Assembly: GCA_019359215.1 (NCBI GenBank) | Contig: JAHHHS010000019.1 | Location: 1 to 64,000 of the forward strand | Source: Nostoc indistinguendum CM1-VF10 | Lineage (GTDB): Bacteria > Cyanobacteriota > Cyanobacteriia > Cyanobacteriales > Nostocaceae | DNA length: 64,000 nucleotides | Direction of reading: 5' to 3' | In this document: positions 1-8,468 of the stretch, one piece after another | Layout: every line of letters begins with the position of its first letter | Position numbering within the stretch: the stretch's first letter is position 1 | Program-made: the position numbers and the translations under genes | Notes under the pieces: generated by a model | Seen by the model: the letters and a program-made list of their open reading frames with translations, nothing else | Told to the model about the DNA's origin: nothing | Database searches by the model: none

Positions 1-54
1 AAGTTGGCTCATCCTTTCCAATGGACTTTTAAAGGTAAGCTTTTAGCGGTATAG
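1..54 (+). pseudogene. C-terminal end of a probable transposase (partial)
   Basis: An open frame enters from the left edge and ends at a TAG at 52-54. Its last residues read KLAHPFQWTFKGKLLAV. The HPF-x-WTF-x-GK ending resembles the C-terminus of IS630-type transposases, where a PFxWTFTGK tail is common. That is family memory applied to 17 residues, so the assignment is tentative. The stop codon lies inside the 10-bp direct repeat that flanks the small inverted-repeat element at 58-170, so the element inserted at the very end of this gene. Whether the gene is intact cannot be seen from this window. Confidence 0.35.
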
Positions 55-180
55 CACCCTAGCTATCTAATTGGTGTTGTTTGCAGGTAAACTGAAAAAC
101 ACCTACCAGCAGGCATTCCTCCGTGATGTGCTTGAGTCTCAAGCCCTGAAATACTAATTAGATAGCTAGGGGTATAGCAC
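48..180. mobile_element. 113-bp MITE-like element with 15-bp inverted repeats and 10-bp flanking duplication
   Basis: A perfect 15-bp inverted repeat (58-72 and 156-170) bounds a 113-bp segment. Immediately outside lies a perfect 10-bp direct repeat, GGTATAGCAC, at 48-57 and 171-180. Inverted repeats inside and a direct repeat outside are the signature of a transposition event with target-site duplication. The element is too short to encode a transposase. An open stretch at 71-157 ends in ...RDVLESQALKY and a TAA lying in the right arm; it may be a captured or residual C-terminus. The family was not recognised. Confidence 0.6.
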
Positions 181-593
181 TATCCAAACTTACGCCGTAC
201 AGTACTAGCACTAATAGTTTTTTAGCACACATTAAAAAAAATAATCTGAATGATAAGTTATAATCCAAAATTTAGAAGATAAAATAAGCGGAGTTTGAGA
301 CAGCCATCTAATTATTGATAATCTTGATTAGTTTGTTCCAAGAACAACAACTAGTTAGCTAATTTACATCTGTTTGAGCAATTTGAATCTCATAAAAGGT
401 ATTATCCGTCTAGCTGGTAGGAATAATTCTAAAATATTATTGACAGAACAAGGCTAAATGCGGTAGACTAGTACACTGTTTAAAGCGTATTTATTGCTGC
501 ACTAGGTTACAAGTATATCAATAATATTGGTAACTGATATTGCCTATGTGATGCCTAGTTGCTACTTTTTTGTTGTTTATTAATGAGGTGAAC
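181..593. other. AT-rich intergenic region
   Basis: No supported gene was seen in this stretch. It is AT-rich and presumably holds the promoter of the small basic protein that starts at 594. A purine-rich GAGGTG (585-590) lies just before that ATG. Confidence 0.5.
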
Positions 594-758
594 ATGGCCA
601 AGCGCCGTAACCCGAAAAAAGAAAAGGCGCTACGGAACCAGGCGTATGCCAGAAAGTTTCGTAAACGAACTACGACAGGAAGAATGCAGAGAAGGTTCCA
701 ACAAAGACCACCAAAGAGTGAAGAAGAAGAAGGAGCAGCAGCAGCTGACACTGAATAA
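594..758 (+). CDS. Small, highly basic protein (54 aa), function unknown
   Basis: The 54-residue protein begins MAKRRNPKKEKALRNQ and is dominated by Lys and Arg in its first 40 residues. It then switches to an acidic, alanine-rich tail (SEEEEGAAAADTE). I chose the ATG at 594 because GAGGTG lies just before it; an in-frame TTG at 570 would add eight unlikely residues. A basic body with an acidic tail suggests nucleic-acid or ribosome binding, but no family is recognised and that is inference only. A hairpin terminator follows at 792. It is transcribed towards argH, which lies on the opposite strand. Confidence 0.7.
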   Translation: MAKRRNPKKEKALRNQAYARKFRKRTTTGRMQRRFQQRPPKSEEEEGAAAADTE

Positions 759-791
759 GCTGTCTGCTTAAATCCTTGTTATTTATTTTTT

Positions 792-826
792 AGGGCGCAC
801 ATTTATTTGTACGCCCTTATTTATTT
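792..826 (+). terminator. Rho-independent-type terminator
   Basis: AGGGCG (792-797) pairs with CGCCCT (812-817) around a 14-nt loop, followed by a T-rich stretch. It lies 34 nt after the stop of the small basic protein and can serve that gene. It also lies downstream of argH on the other strand. Confidence 0.6.
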
Positions 827-893
827 GGGGCATTTGGGTATTGAGTCTTCTCCTTAGCTCCTGCCTCCTTTGCTTCTCCACTCCCCACTCCCT

Positions 894-2279
894 CTATTGA
901 TCCATTTGAGCGCGGGCGGCTATGAGTGCTTTGTTAACCTGTACAAAGCCGGTACCACCATAACTGTTGCGGGCTGCTACAACTTGACGGGGGGATATCG
1001 CCTCATAAATATCTGCTGCAAATGCCGGATGTAGTTGTTGCAACTCTTCCAATTCCAAATCTTTCAGGAGTTTACCTGCGGCAATACTAGTTTTTACCAC
1101 CTTACCCACAAGGTTGTAAGCTTCCCGAAAGGGAACGCCCCGTGCTGCCAGATAATCTGCTACATCGGTAGCGTTGGAGAAATCTTCTGTTACAGCTTCT
1201 GCTAATCGCTGGGTACGAAATTCTAAACCTTCTCTGAGCAAAATTGTCATCGCTTCTAGAGAGGCTTTGATTGTATTAACGCTATCAAATAGACCTTCTT
1301 TATCTTCTTGCAGGTCTTTGTTATATGCCAGGGGTAGCCCTTTCATAATCACTAACATCGCCTGGAGATGACCGAATACACGCCCCGTTTTCCCGCGCAC
1401 GAGTTCTGGTACATCGGGGTTTTTCTTTTGGGGCATGATACTGGAACCTGTAGCACAGCTATCTTTGAGGGTGACAAAGCGGAATTCTTCTGATGACCAA
1501 AGAATGACTTCTTCTGCAAGGCGGCTGAGGTGAACCATAATCAAGCTAGCAGCACACAAGAATTCGATCGCAAAATCGCGATCGCTCACTCCATCAAGGC
1601 TATTAGCATAAACATCGTCAAAATTCAATAGTTTAGCTGTGTAGTGGCGGTCAATAGGGAAAGTAGTTCCCGCTAAAGCACCACATCCTAAAGGTGAGAT
1701 ATTCACGCGGCGAGAAACATCTCCTAAGCGTTCCCAGTCGCGTTGTGCCATTTGAAAGTATGCCAAGAGATGGTGAGCTAAACTCAGAGGTTGGGCGCGT
1801 TGTAGGTGAGTATAGCCAGGAATCAGGGTTTCAACGTGCTTTTCGGCAATATCCAGTAAAACCCCTTGAAATTCTCGCAATTCCCTTTTAATTTGTTGGA
1901 TCTGATCGCGGAGATAGAGTCTAGTGTCAGTACCAACTTGGTCATTACGCGATCGCGCCGTATGAACCTTTTTACCCACATCGCCAACAATTTCTGTTAG
2001 TCGTCGTTCAACTGCAAAATGTACATCTTCAGCATCGACACCAGGCTGAAATTTTCCCTGTCGATGCTCTTGACGGATTTGTTCTAAACCTGCAACCAGT
2101 TGCTCACCTTCTTCTGGAGAGATAATGCCCGTGTGAGCCAGCATTTTGGCATGAGCTTGAGAACCAGTCAGGTCATATTCTATTAATTCAATATCAAAAT
2201 TTATACTGGCATTAAAACGAGCGATCGCCGGATGCAACGCTGATTCAAACCTCTGGCTCCAAGTCTGTTCTTTGGTCAT
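894..2279 (-). CDS. argH: Argininosuccinate lyase
   Basis: This enzyme cleaves argininosuccinate to arginine and fumarate, the last step of arginine synthesis, in the cytosol. The protein is 461 residues, normal for the family. It carries the fumarase/aspartase superfamily signature [15 protein letters not shown] in the C-terminal half, and [12 protein letters not shown] and [16 protein letters not shown] blocks that shape the active site. I placed the start at MTKEQTW (2279). An upstream in-frame ATG would add eight residues (MMPIYLIF) that look non-coding. It stands alone here, without other arg genes. Arginine also feeds cyanophycin synthesis, and cphA is about 6 kb away. Confidence 0.97.
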   Translation of the reverse strand: MTKEQTWSQRFESALHPAIARFNASINFDIELIEYDLTGSQAHAKMLAHTGIISPEEGEQLVAGLEQIRQEHRQGKFQPGVDAEDVHFAVERRLTEIVGDVGKKVHTARSRNDQVGTDTRLYLRDQIQQIKRELREFQGVLLDIAEKHVETLIPGYTHLQRAQPLSLAHHLLAYFQMAQRDWERLGDVSRRVNISPLGCGALAGTTFPIDRHYTAKLLNFDDVYANSLDGVSDRDFAIEFLCAASLIMVHLSRLAEEVILWSSEEFRFVTLKDSCATGSSIMPQKKNPDVPELVRGKTGRVFGHLQAMLVIMKGLPLAYNKDLQEDKEGLFDSVNTIKASLEAMTILLREGLEFRTQRLAEAVTEDFSNATDVADYLAARGVPFREAYNLVGKVVKTSIAAGKLLKDLELEELQQLHPAFAADIYEAISPRQVVAARNSYGGTGFVQVNKALIAARAQMDQ

Positions 2280-2303
2280 AAATATGAGGTAAATGGGCAT
2301 CAA

Positions 2304-2342
2304 TTTTGGATTTTAGATTAATCATCAATCTAAAATCCAAAA
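2304..2342. repeat. 16-bp perfect inverted repeat between argH and the next gene
   Basis: TTTTGGATTTTAGATT (2304-2319) is perfectly complementary to 2327-2342 with a 7-nt loop. The same words recur at 8130-8325 and near 31020, so this is a dispersed repeat of the genome. It could form a hairpin in the untranslated region just upstream of argH and downstream of the small membrane protein. Confidence 0.6.
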
Positions 2343-2354
2343 TCCAAAATTACT

Positions 2355-2564
2355 TTAACCGTAGCTAGTTAAATTCCGAATCATATAACCAACGACTAAA
2401 CCAATCAACAATGCCCACACTTGACCTGTTTGTATAAAATGGTTCCAAGATTTTTGCATCTGACCCATAAGGTCTGGATCGGTAATTGTCTGCGCTACTA
2501 GTGCCGTCAAATTTACAGGCAAATGCCAATATAACTGAGATATCAAATCGCTGTAATGGCTCAT
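2355..2564 (-). CDS. Small single-span membrane protein (69 aa), function unknown
   Basis: The 69-residue protein has a polar N-terminal part (MSHYSDLISQLYWHLP) and one hydrophobic segment near residues 48-62 (VWALLIGLVVGYMI) followed by a short basic tail. This suggests a C-terminally anchored membrane protein. I preferred this frame over an overlapping minus-strand frame (to 2628) because of the coherent membrane segment and the ATG start. It lies between larB and argH on the same strand. No family is recognised. Confidence 0.6.
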   Translation of the reverse strand: MSHYSDLISQLYWHLPVNLTALVAQTITDPDLMGQMQKSWNHFIQTGQVWALLIGLVVGYMIRNLTSYG

Positions 2565-2671
2565 ATTTGGTAATTAAGAGGTTGAGGGTGGCAAATCTCA
2601 GTATCAGTTTATTTTTCACATAAATCACTGATAATCTACTGAAATATTGGCTATAACTTTAATGTCTTAAC

Positions 2672-3460
2672 TCAAGATCCAGCCGATGCCAACCGCAATT
2701 TCTCGGCAGTTCGCAAAATTTGCCCTGCTAACACTGCTGCACCAAAACCATTATCGATATTTACTACCCCTACTCCCGCAGCACAAGAGTTGAGCATTGT
2801 TAATAAAGGTGCTAAACCGCCAAAACTTGCGCCATAACCGATGCTGGTGGGTACGGCAATTACAGGACAACTTGCTAAACCAGCGACAACGCTGGGTAAA
2901 GCGCCTTCCATCCCCGCCACGACAATCAACACTGATGCTGATTCAATCAGATGGCGGTTACTTAATAAGCGGTGAATTCCAGCAACACCAACATCCCAGA
3001 GACGCTGTACCCGAAAACCGGAAAGTTCAGCAGTGACAGCAGCTTCTTCAGCAACGGGTAAATCGGCCGTACCAGCAGAAAGAATGCCAATTTCACCTTG
3101 GAATTGTGGTTCGATGGTAAGGGGAGCGATCGCACAAATTCGCGCCGATTCGTAATATCGCAAACCGCTAACTTTTGATTGCAGCACGGCATAAACTCCT
3201 GGTTCAATGCGAGTTGCCATCACCACCGGGTTGCGGAGGCGCATTACCTCCATGATTTGAGCAATTTGTTCGGGAGTCTTACCAGGGCCCCAAATCACCT
3301 CTGGAAAACCAGTTCTTAACTGGCGATGATGGTCAATTTTGGCAAACTCACCCACAGATTCATAGGTTAAGTCTTTGAGTGAGTCTAATGCCGTATCTGG
3401 TGTAACTTTACCATTGGCAACCGCAACGAGTAGCGATCGCAAGGTTTTTTCATCTGTCAT
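2672..3460 (-). CDS. larB: LarB, nickel-pincer cofactor biosynthesis protein (PurE/AIR-carboxylase fold)
   Basis: The protein (262 aa) matches LarB, which carboxylates and hydrolyses nicotinic acid adenine dinucleotide in making the nickel-pincer nucleotide cofactor of lactate racemase. The C-terminal half has the PurE-like core (AGTADLPVAEEAAVTAEL, VVAGMEGALPSVVAGL, PTSIGYGASFGGLAPLL). The N-terminal LRSLLVAVANGKVTPDTALDSL is typical of LarB. I used the ATG at 3460; an upstream frame extension of nine residues has no support. No larA, larC or larE is adjacent, so cofactor use cannot be judged from the neighbourhood. Confidence 0.88.
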   Translation of the reverse strand: MTDEKTLRSLLVAVANGKVTPDTALDSLKDLTYESVGEFAKIDHHRQLRTGFPEVIWGPGKTPEQIAQIMEVMRLRNPVVMATRIEPGVYAVLQSKVSGLRYYESARICAIAPLTIEPQFQGEIGILSAGTADLPVAEEAAVTAELSGFRVQRLWDVGVAGIHRLLSNRHLIESASVLIVVAGMEGALPSVVAGLASCPVIAVPTSIGYGASFGGLAPLLTMLNSCAAGVGVVNIDNGFGAAVLAGQILRTAEKLRLASAGS

Positions 3461-3511
3461 TAGTCCTTTTTCCTTTATTCTTGCCACTAACCACTGACTA
3501 ATAACTAATGA

Positions 3512-5296
3512 CTAATCCGTTACTTTTATTTCATGAATATTCCAGAATGCACCACCCAGTGCAGAGTATTGAATACCTTCAAAGCGATTACGCACTGCTG
3601 ACATTGACAAAGGGTTAACTAAGTAAATAAAGGGTAAATTCTCTTGAGTAATTCGCTGGGTTTGTGCATAAATTTCTTTTCGCTTGGTTGTGTCTAATTC
3701 CCTTGCCCCTTGAATGTATAACTTAGCAATTTCTGCTTCCCAAGGAGCCACTTCCCAACCTTGAATCGGTTTTTGTCCTGCTTGGGGTTTCTGATTAAAC
3801 ATGTGCAATCCACCTTCGGGTGACCAGACATTAGCCCCATCATTTGGTTCTAAACCACCAGTCAAACCCAGCATAGAAACTTCCCAATCTAATGAGTTTG
3901 ACAGCTTATCTGTGTAAGTATTCCATGCCAGAGGAGTGAAATCAACTTGAATACCAATTTTACTCAGGTCTTGTTTAATCTGCGATCCAATTGCTTCGCG
4001 GATTTTGTTACCAGCATTGGTGAGCAATGAGAAGCGGACACGGTTTCCTTGAGCATCTATTAATTGGTTGTTGTCGTTATATTTAAATCCTGCTTTTAGT
4101 AACAGTTCTTTCGCCTTTTCTGTATTATAGTTATAAACTTTTAGTCCTTGTTCAGGCGACAGGTAATAAGGGCTTTGCACAGAAATGGGTGAATTTTGTG
4201 GTTTACCCAAACCCCGAAAAGTGTTGTTAATCATTGTTTGTCGGTCAATAGCATAGGCTACTGCCTGTCGAAATTCTACAGTATTAAACCAACGCGATTT
4301 TATTGGATCAACCAGGAGTTTTCCATCCCTTTTACCTTTATTTAAATTAAAGAAAACAAACGTCGTACCTGTTGCTGGGCCACCATTGAAAATTTTGAAA
4401 TTCCCCTGTTCTTCTTGCACCTTTAGTAAAGAAAAATAATCTGGTGAGACTCCCACAGTATCTAACCCACCAGAACGAAATTGTAGCAAAGATGTATCTG
4501 TCGATTCCACAATTTCCCAGATAATCCGTTCAATATAAGGTTGGGACTCTCCTTTGGGCCCTTTGCGCCAATAGTAGGGGTTGCGCCTAAATACTACACG
4601 CTGACTTGTATCGTAGCGTTCTAGCTTGTAAGGGCCATTAACAATAATTTGATCTGGAGGAGTATCAACGCTCCATTTTGACAAAAATATTGGCTTACCC
4701 TCTTGGTCTTTTGTCTTGACAAATTGTTCTAGAGTATGGGCAGGTAAAATTGGCAGCCCTAAAGCTGCTAAAAACGGTGCAAATGGTTCTGGAGTCGTAA
4801 ATTCAATTTGTTGAGCATCAATTTTTCGTACCTTTGGCAATGCTCGACCTTCACCAATCCGTAGCACATCTCTAGCATCTGCGGGAATTGCTTCGTTAAG
4901 ATAAATTTCGTTGAAGGTAAATACTACATCATCTGCTGTTAAAGGCTGCCCATCAGACCATTTCAATCCCTGGCGTAGGGTAAAAACAAACCGCAATTTG
5001 TCATCAGAAATTTCCCATGATTCCGCTAAAGAAGGCTCGATTTCGCCAGTTATAGGATTTTCAGTAGTTAATCCTTCATAAATTAGAGGAAAAACATTCG
5101 GAGACTCCTGACTGAGAGGATAATTAAAAGTTTTGGGGTCACTGAGAATGGCACTTACCAATTGCGGCACTTGAGCAGATGCACTTTTAAAGTTCGTTGG
5201 GTTGCAGGCAGTAAGTGTAAGTGCTGTTGCTGAAGTCAAAAATATTGGCAACCAAAAATGTTTAATTGCCAGAAATATTTTTCTAAAAAATTTCAT
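3512..5296 (-). CDS. ABC transporter substrate-binding lipoprotein, peptide/nickel family (SBP_bac_5)
   Basis: The 594-residue protein has an N-terminal signal peptide and lipobox (residues about 15-31, ending LTLTAC), so it is anchored to the outer face of the cytoplasmic membrane after lipidation of the Cys. The mature part follows the DppA/OppA pattern: YEGLTTENPITGEIEPSLAESWEISDD near the start, LRQGLKWSDGQPLTADDVVFTF, and FRQAVAYAIDRQTMI further on. It should bind oligopeptides or a similar solute for import. No permease or ATPase gene is adjacent, which is common in cyanobacteria where components are scattered. The exact substrate cannot be told. Confidence 0.85.
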   Translation of the reverse strand: MKFFRKIFLAIKHFWLPIFLTSATALTLTACNPTNFKSASAQVPQLVSAILSDPKTFNYPLSQESPNVFPLIYEGLTTENPITGEIEPSLAESWEISDDKLRFVFTLRQGLKWSDGQPLTADDVVFTFNEIYLNEAIPADARDVLRIGEGRALPKVRKIDAQQIEFTTPEPFAPFLAALGLPILPAHTLEQFVKTKDQEGKPIFLSKWSVDTPPDQIIVNGPYKLERYDTSQRVVFRRNPYYWRKGPKGESQPYIERIIWEIVESTDTSLLQFRSGGLDTVGVSPDYFSLLKVQEEQGNFKIFNGGPATGTTFVFFNLNKGKRDGKLLVDPIKSRWFNTVEFRQAVAYAIDRQTMINNTFRGLGKPQNSPISVQSPYYLSPEQGLKVYNYNTEKAKELLLKAGFKYNDNNQLIDAQGNRVRFSLLTNAGNKIREAIGSQIKQDLSKIGIQVDFTPLAWNTYTDKLSNSLDWEVSMLGLTGGLEPNDGANVWSPEGGLHMFNQKPQAGQKPIQGWEVAPWEAEIAKLYIQGARELDTTKRKEIYAQTQRITQENLPFIYLVNPLSMSAVRNRFEGIQYSALGGAFWNIHEIKVTD

Positions 5297-5438
5297 AATT
5301 TCAAATTTATTTTCATCCTAATTAGTCTTGAATATTTTTATCAGAGGCTAAAAGAAAGTTATTCGGAAGCAACTAGTACCGCAAGGCGGAAGTAAAAGCC
5401 AAAAGTCAAAAGTATTATGGAATAACTCTTTAGGGATT

Positions 5439-5942
5439 TTAAATGGTTGCTCTATTTACGTCGTGCCGTTCTAGCAAGACGACCGCATAAGCACATATAC
5501 CTTCTTCACGCCCAACGGGGCCTAATTTTTCGTTAGTAGTAGCTTTGATGCCAATTTGATTCGGTTCTAATTTTAAAACAGCCGCTAGTTTGTCGCGCAT
5601 ATTGTGAATATGCGGTTTTAATTTTGGACGTTCTGCTACTACTACTGAGTCAATATTTCCCACTTGCCAGCCTTGATCCCGAATCAGTTGATGTACTTGA
5701 GTTAATAGTACTAAACTATCTGCTCCCGCCCATTTGGGATCGCTAGGCGGAAAATAATGACCAATATCCCCCAAGGATAATGCCCCAAGCATGGCATCCA
5801 TAATTGCGTGCGTTAACACATCAGCGTCACTGTGACCTAATAAACCCAATTCATGGGGAATTTGAATTCCACCTAAAATCAAAGCGCGATCGCTTACTAA
5901 TTGGTGAATATCGTAGCCGTTACCAATACGAATTTTAGTCAT
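5439..5942 (-). CDS. ispF: 2-C-methyl-D-erythritol 2,4-cyclodiphosphate synthase
   Basis: IspF forms the cyclic diphosphate in the MEP pathway of isoprenoid synthesis, which supplies carotenoids, the phytol of chlorophyll and plastoquinone. The 167-residue protein starts [15 protein letters not shown] with the metal-binding D-x-H pair, followed by the [14 protein letters not shown] block and the C-terminal [18 protein letters not shown] motif, all hallmarks of the family. It lies 38 bp downstream of trmD on the same strand. The gap holds TAGTCAT-type tandem repeats, so cotranscription is possible but not certain. Confidence 0.97.
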   Translation of the reverse strand: MTKIRIGNGYDIHQLVSDRALILGGIQIPHELGLLGHSDADVLTHAIMDAMLGALSLGDIGHYFPPSDPKWAGADSLVLLTQVHQLIRDQGWQVGNIDSVVVAERPKLKPHIHNMRDKLAAVLKLEPNQIGIKATTNEKLGPVGREEGICAYAVVLLERHDVNRATI

Positions 5943-5976
5943 TAGTCATTAGTCATTAGTCATTGGTCATTAGTCA
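5940..5976. repeat. Short tandem repeat (ATTAGTC units)
   Basis: Five near-identical 7-bp units of the type ATTAGTC/ATTGGTC fill the gap between trmD and ispF. This is the short tandem repeat style of Nostoc-group genomes. Similar TAATGAC units recur near 16090, 29370 and 36250. Confidence 0.7.
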
Positions 5977-5980
5977 GCAT

Positions 5981-6691
5981 TTAGGAATTATTATTCTCCC
6001 CCTGCTTCCCCTGCTTCCATTTTTCCAAGAGATCAGGGCGGCGATCGCGAGTTTTTTGAATTTGTTGTTCGTAGCGCCACCGGGCGATCGCCGCGTGATT
6101 CCCACTGAGCAAGACATCAGGCACTTTTAAATCGCGAAAATTGGCAGGACGAGTATATTGAGGATAGTCCAATAACCCTTCCTCAAAACTTTCTGCTGTG
6201 AGGGACTCCGTTTTGGCGACAGTTCCTGGTATTAGCCTCACTACACCGTTAATCAAAGCCATTGCTGGAATTTCCCCGCCAGTCAGAATAAAATCGCCTA
6301 AAGATACTTCACGAGTTACCAAATGCAGCACCCTCTCATCCACTCCTTCGTAATGTCCGCAAATAACTACTAACTGGTCATAATTTGTCACCAATTCTTT
6401 CAAAAGAGGTTGATTAATTGTTTGACCCTGTGGACTCATCAAAATTACTTCTCTTCGGGGTAGAGTTGGCAGCGACTCCACAGCCGTAAAAATCGGTTCT
6501 GGCTTCATTAGCATCCCCACACCGCCGCCATAGGGTTCATCATCCACCTTTCGGTGCTTGTCAGTGGTAAAGTCGCGCGGATTAACTAGATGCACTTCGG
6601 CAATCTGTTTGGCTAAGGCTTTACCCAGTAACCCAGAATTGAGAACAGAGTTAAAACAGTCAGGAAAAAGTGTAACTATATCAAAGCGCAC
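5981..6691 (-). CDS. trmD: tRNA (guanine-37-N1)-methyltransferase
   Basis: TrmD methylates G37 next to the anticodon with S-adenosylmethionine and prevents frameshifting. The 236-residue protein begins MRFDIVTLFPDCF and has the family motifs PYGGGVGMLMKPEPIF, ICGHYEGVDERV and GDFILTGGEIPAM, the last in the trefoil knot that binds the cofactor. The C-terminal part (RRPDLLEKWKQ) is also typical. It is upstream of ispF on the same strand. The usual rpsP-rimM-trmD-rplS cluster of other bacteria is not present here. Confidence 0.97.
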   Translation of the reverse strand: MRFDIVTLFPDCFNSVLNSGLLGKALAKQIAEVHLVNPRDFTTDKHRKVDDEPYGGGVGMLMKPEPIFTAVESLPTLPRREVILMSPQGQTINQPLLKELVTNYDQLVVICGHYEGVDERVLHLVTREVSLGDFILTGGEIPAMALINGVVRLIPGTVAKTESLTAESFEEGLLDYPQYTRPANFRDLKVPDVLLSGNHAAIARWRYEQQIQKTRDRRPDLLEKWKQGKQGENNNS

Positions 6692-7229
6692 AGTTATTCG
6701 TATTCGAGGACACTAATCTTAAATTTGGATGTCTAGCAAACACCGCCAAGCCGAGGTCGAGTCAAACTCCAGTTAAACTTTATCAATAGTATCTAAAACT
6801 ACCAGACCTCTTGGATTTTAGATCGGATTAAAAGTTTTTCTAATTACTTAATTTATGTTTAAATGTTGTCACAACTACATTTAAATTAATAATCTTATCA
6901 AGTTAACAACTTCCAGGATGCATCGAGCCAGCCTCAGAAAAAAGCGTAGTCTTACCTGCTCGTCCCCAGCCCGAGAGGGGGAATCTAGCCCCCTGAAGAC
7001 TATTTTGCCCTGCTGCAAGTGGACAGGTGAAAAACAAGGCGTTCGCTTTGAGAAATGGGAACAAACACGTTTAGACTGAGGCAACGCGAGCGTTAAGCAA
7101 GAATTTGGAGAGTGGCTGACTCAGTTCCAAACTTCCAAAAAGTGTCCTCTCAAAAAAGCAAAGCGCAAAAATCATGGCTGCTTCTGAACCTTGTTAAATT
7201 CACCTGAAGTTGTTGACAGGAGAAACAAA
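6692..7229. other. Long divergent intergenic region between trmD and cphB
   Basis: About 540 bp separate two divergent genes. The first 200 bases are AT-rich and featureless. The segment 6931-7082 is clearly richer in G and C and can fold (see the separate entry). The last 150 bases should hold the cphB promoter. No clear NtcA site of the form GTA-N8-TAC was seen by eye. Confidence 0.5.
6931..7082. ncRNA. Possible structured RNA upstream of cphB
   Basis: GCCTCAG (6931-6937) pairs perfectly with CTGAGGC (7076-7082) and closes a 152-nt segment. Inside, AAAGCG (6941-6946) pairs with CGCTTT (7044-7049); GTAGTCTT (6946-6953) pairs with AAGACTAT (6996-7003); and GGGGG (6977-6981) pairs with CCCCC (6989-6993). 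The nested pairing and raised G+C in an AT-rich gap suggest a conserved RNA or a leader of cphB. The strand cannot be settled because the stems work on either. A 6S-type RNA is one possibility, but no diagnostic sequence was recognised. Confidence 0.3.
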
Positions 7230-8093
7230 ATGCCGCAATTACAAGCTAAATCGCTAGAAATGAGGACACCCCAAGCAACTAAAACCGCCGTTCTGGTTAT
7301 CGGAGGCGCAGAAGATAAAGTTCATGGGCGCGAAATCCTACGAACTTTTTTTGGACGTGCTGGTGCTAGTAAGGCTTATATTACAATTATTCCATCTGCC
7401 TCTCGCGAACCCGCCATCATTGGTGGCCGGTATATTCGCATTTTTGAAGAAATGGGTGCCCAGAAGGTAGAGATTTTAGACATCCGCGAACGGGAACAGT
7501 GTGAATCCTCCCAGATCAAAGCATCTTTAGAAGCCTGTAGTGGAGTATTTTTGACTGGAGGAGACCAGTTGCGTCTTTGTGGCGTATTGGCGGATACGCC
7601 AGCAATGGAAATTATTCGGCAGAGGGTGAGGGCGGGGCAACTTACCTTAGCAGGCACCAGTGCAGGAGCAGCAGTAATGGGGCATCACATGATTGCTGGC
7701 GGCGGTAGTGGAGAGTCGCCAAATCGTTCCCTGGTTGATATGGCAACGGGTTTGGGATTTATTCCTGAAGTAATTGTTGATCAACATTTTCATAACCGTA
7801 ATCGCATGGGAAGGCTGATTAGTGCGATCGCCGCTCACCCCGATCGCTTAGGCATTGGCATTGATGAAGATACTTGTGCAGTGTTTGAACGTGATGGTTG
7901 GCTACAAGTTATGGGTAAAGGCAGTGTCACCATTGTTGATCCCACTGAAGCCACCCATACCAACGAACCCCATGTCGGTGCTAATGAACCATTAACCGTG
8001 CATAATTTACGTCTCCATATCCTCAGCTACGGCGATCGCTTCCACTTGTACCAGCGCACTGTATTGCCTGCTGTACACCGAATCTCCAGCTGA
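7230..8093 (+). CDS. cphB: Cyanophycinase
   Basis: Cyanophycinase hydrolyses cyanophycin, the Asp-Arg storage polymer, to beta-Asp-Arg dipeptides. The 287-residue protein has the peptidase S51 nucleophile motif GTSAGAAVM near residue 143, the preceding FLTGGDQLRL turn and the later VDQHFHNRNRMGRL block. The ATG at 7230 is preceded by GACAGGAG at 7215-7222; an in-frame TTG at 7191 is unlikely. The cyanophycin synthetase gene follows on the same strand after about 375 bp, so the degrading and synthesising enzymes are paired as in other Nostoc-type genomes. Confidence 0.97.
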   Translation: MPQLQAKSLEMRTPQATKTAVLVIGGAEDKVHGREILRTFFGRAGASKAYITIIPSASREPAIIGGRYIRIFEEMGAQKVEILDIREREQCESSQIKASLEACSGVFLTGGDQLRLCGVLADTPAMEIIRQRVRAGQLTLAGTSAGAAVMGHHMIAGGGSGESPNRSLVDMATGLGFIPEVIVDQHFHNRNRMGRLISAIAAHPDRLGIGIDEDTCAVFERDGWLQVMGKGSVTIVDPTEATHTNEPHVGANEPLTVHNLRLHILSYGDRFHLYQRTVLPAVHRISS

Positions 8094-8468
8094 CGGGATA
8101 GAGTATCTGAGGTTACACTGAGTTGACCACAAATTTTAGATTTTGGATTTTGGATTTTAGATTAAAAGAGCTTTTCGGCAGATGCTGCCAAAAAGTAGGT
8201 GAAACAAATCTAAAAACCCCTCAATGACTCGTTGACGCTACGCGATCGTAAATCTAAAATTACCAGAGCTAAGTACCCTAATCGTCTCTTTTAATCCAAA
8301 ATCATAAATCTAAAATCCAAAATCGGTTGACCGCACATTTATTTCTTGTTGTAGAAAAATGATGAGAATACTATGTAAAAAGAAAAAACTGTTTGCAACG
8401 AACAGTTTAGCGGTCAATTTCAGTAAGAAACTAGAATTTTGGTTCCGAATCTCCATCTACCTATTCCC
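8094..8468. other. Intergenic region cphB-cphA with a nested repeat
   Basis: The gap holds a repeat structure. TTTTGGATTTTAGATT-type arms at about 8133-8168 and 8287-8325 are in inverted orientation. Outside them are direct copies of GTTGACC at 8122-8128 and 8326-8332, which looks like a dispersed repeat that inserted with a duplication. Inside, CTTTT-C-GGCAG (8171-8181) pairs with CTGCC-A-AAAAG (8185-8195) as a hairpin without a following T run. The final 130 bases are AT-rich and should hold the cphA promoter. Confidence 0.5.

Noticed and set aside
2365..2628. 87-codon minus-strand frame overlapping the small membrane protein
   Set aside because: It lacks a coherent domain, whereas the 69-residue frame has a clear membrane span.
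6881..7084. 67-codon minus-strand frame upstream of cphB
   Set aside because: Composition is not protein-like, and the region is better explained by RNA-type secondary structure.
8171..8195. Rho-independent terminator of cphB
   Set aside because: The stem is good but no T tract follows on the plus strand, and it is part of the dispersed repeat.
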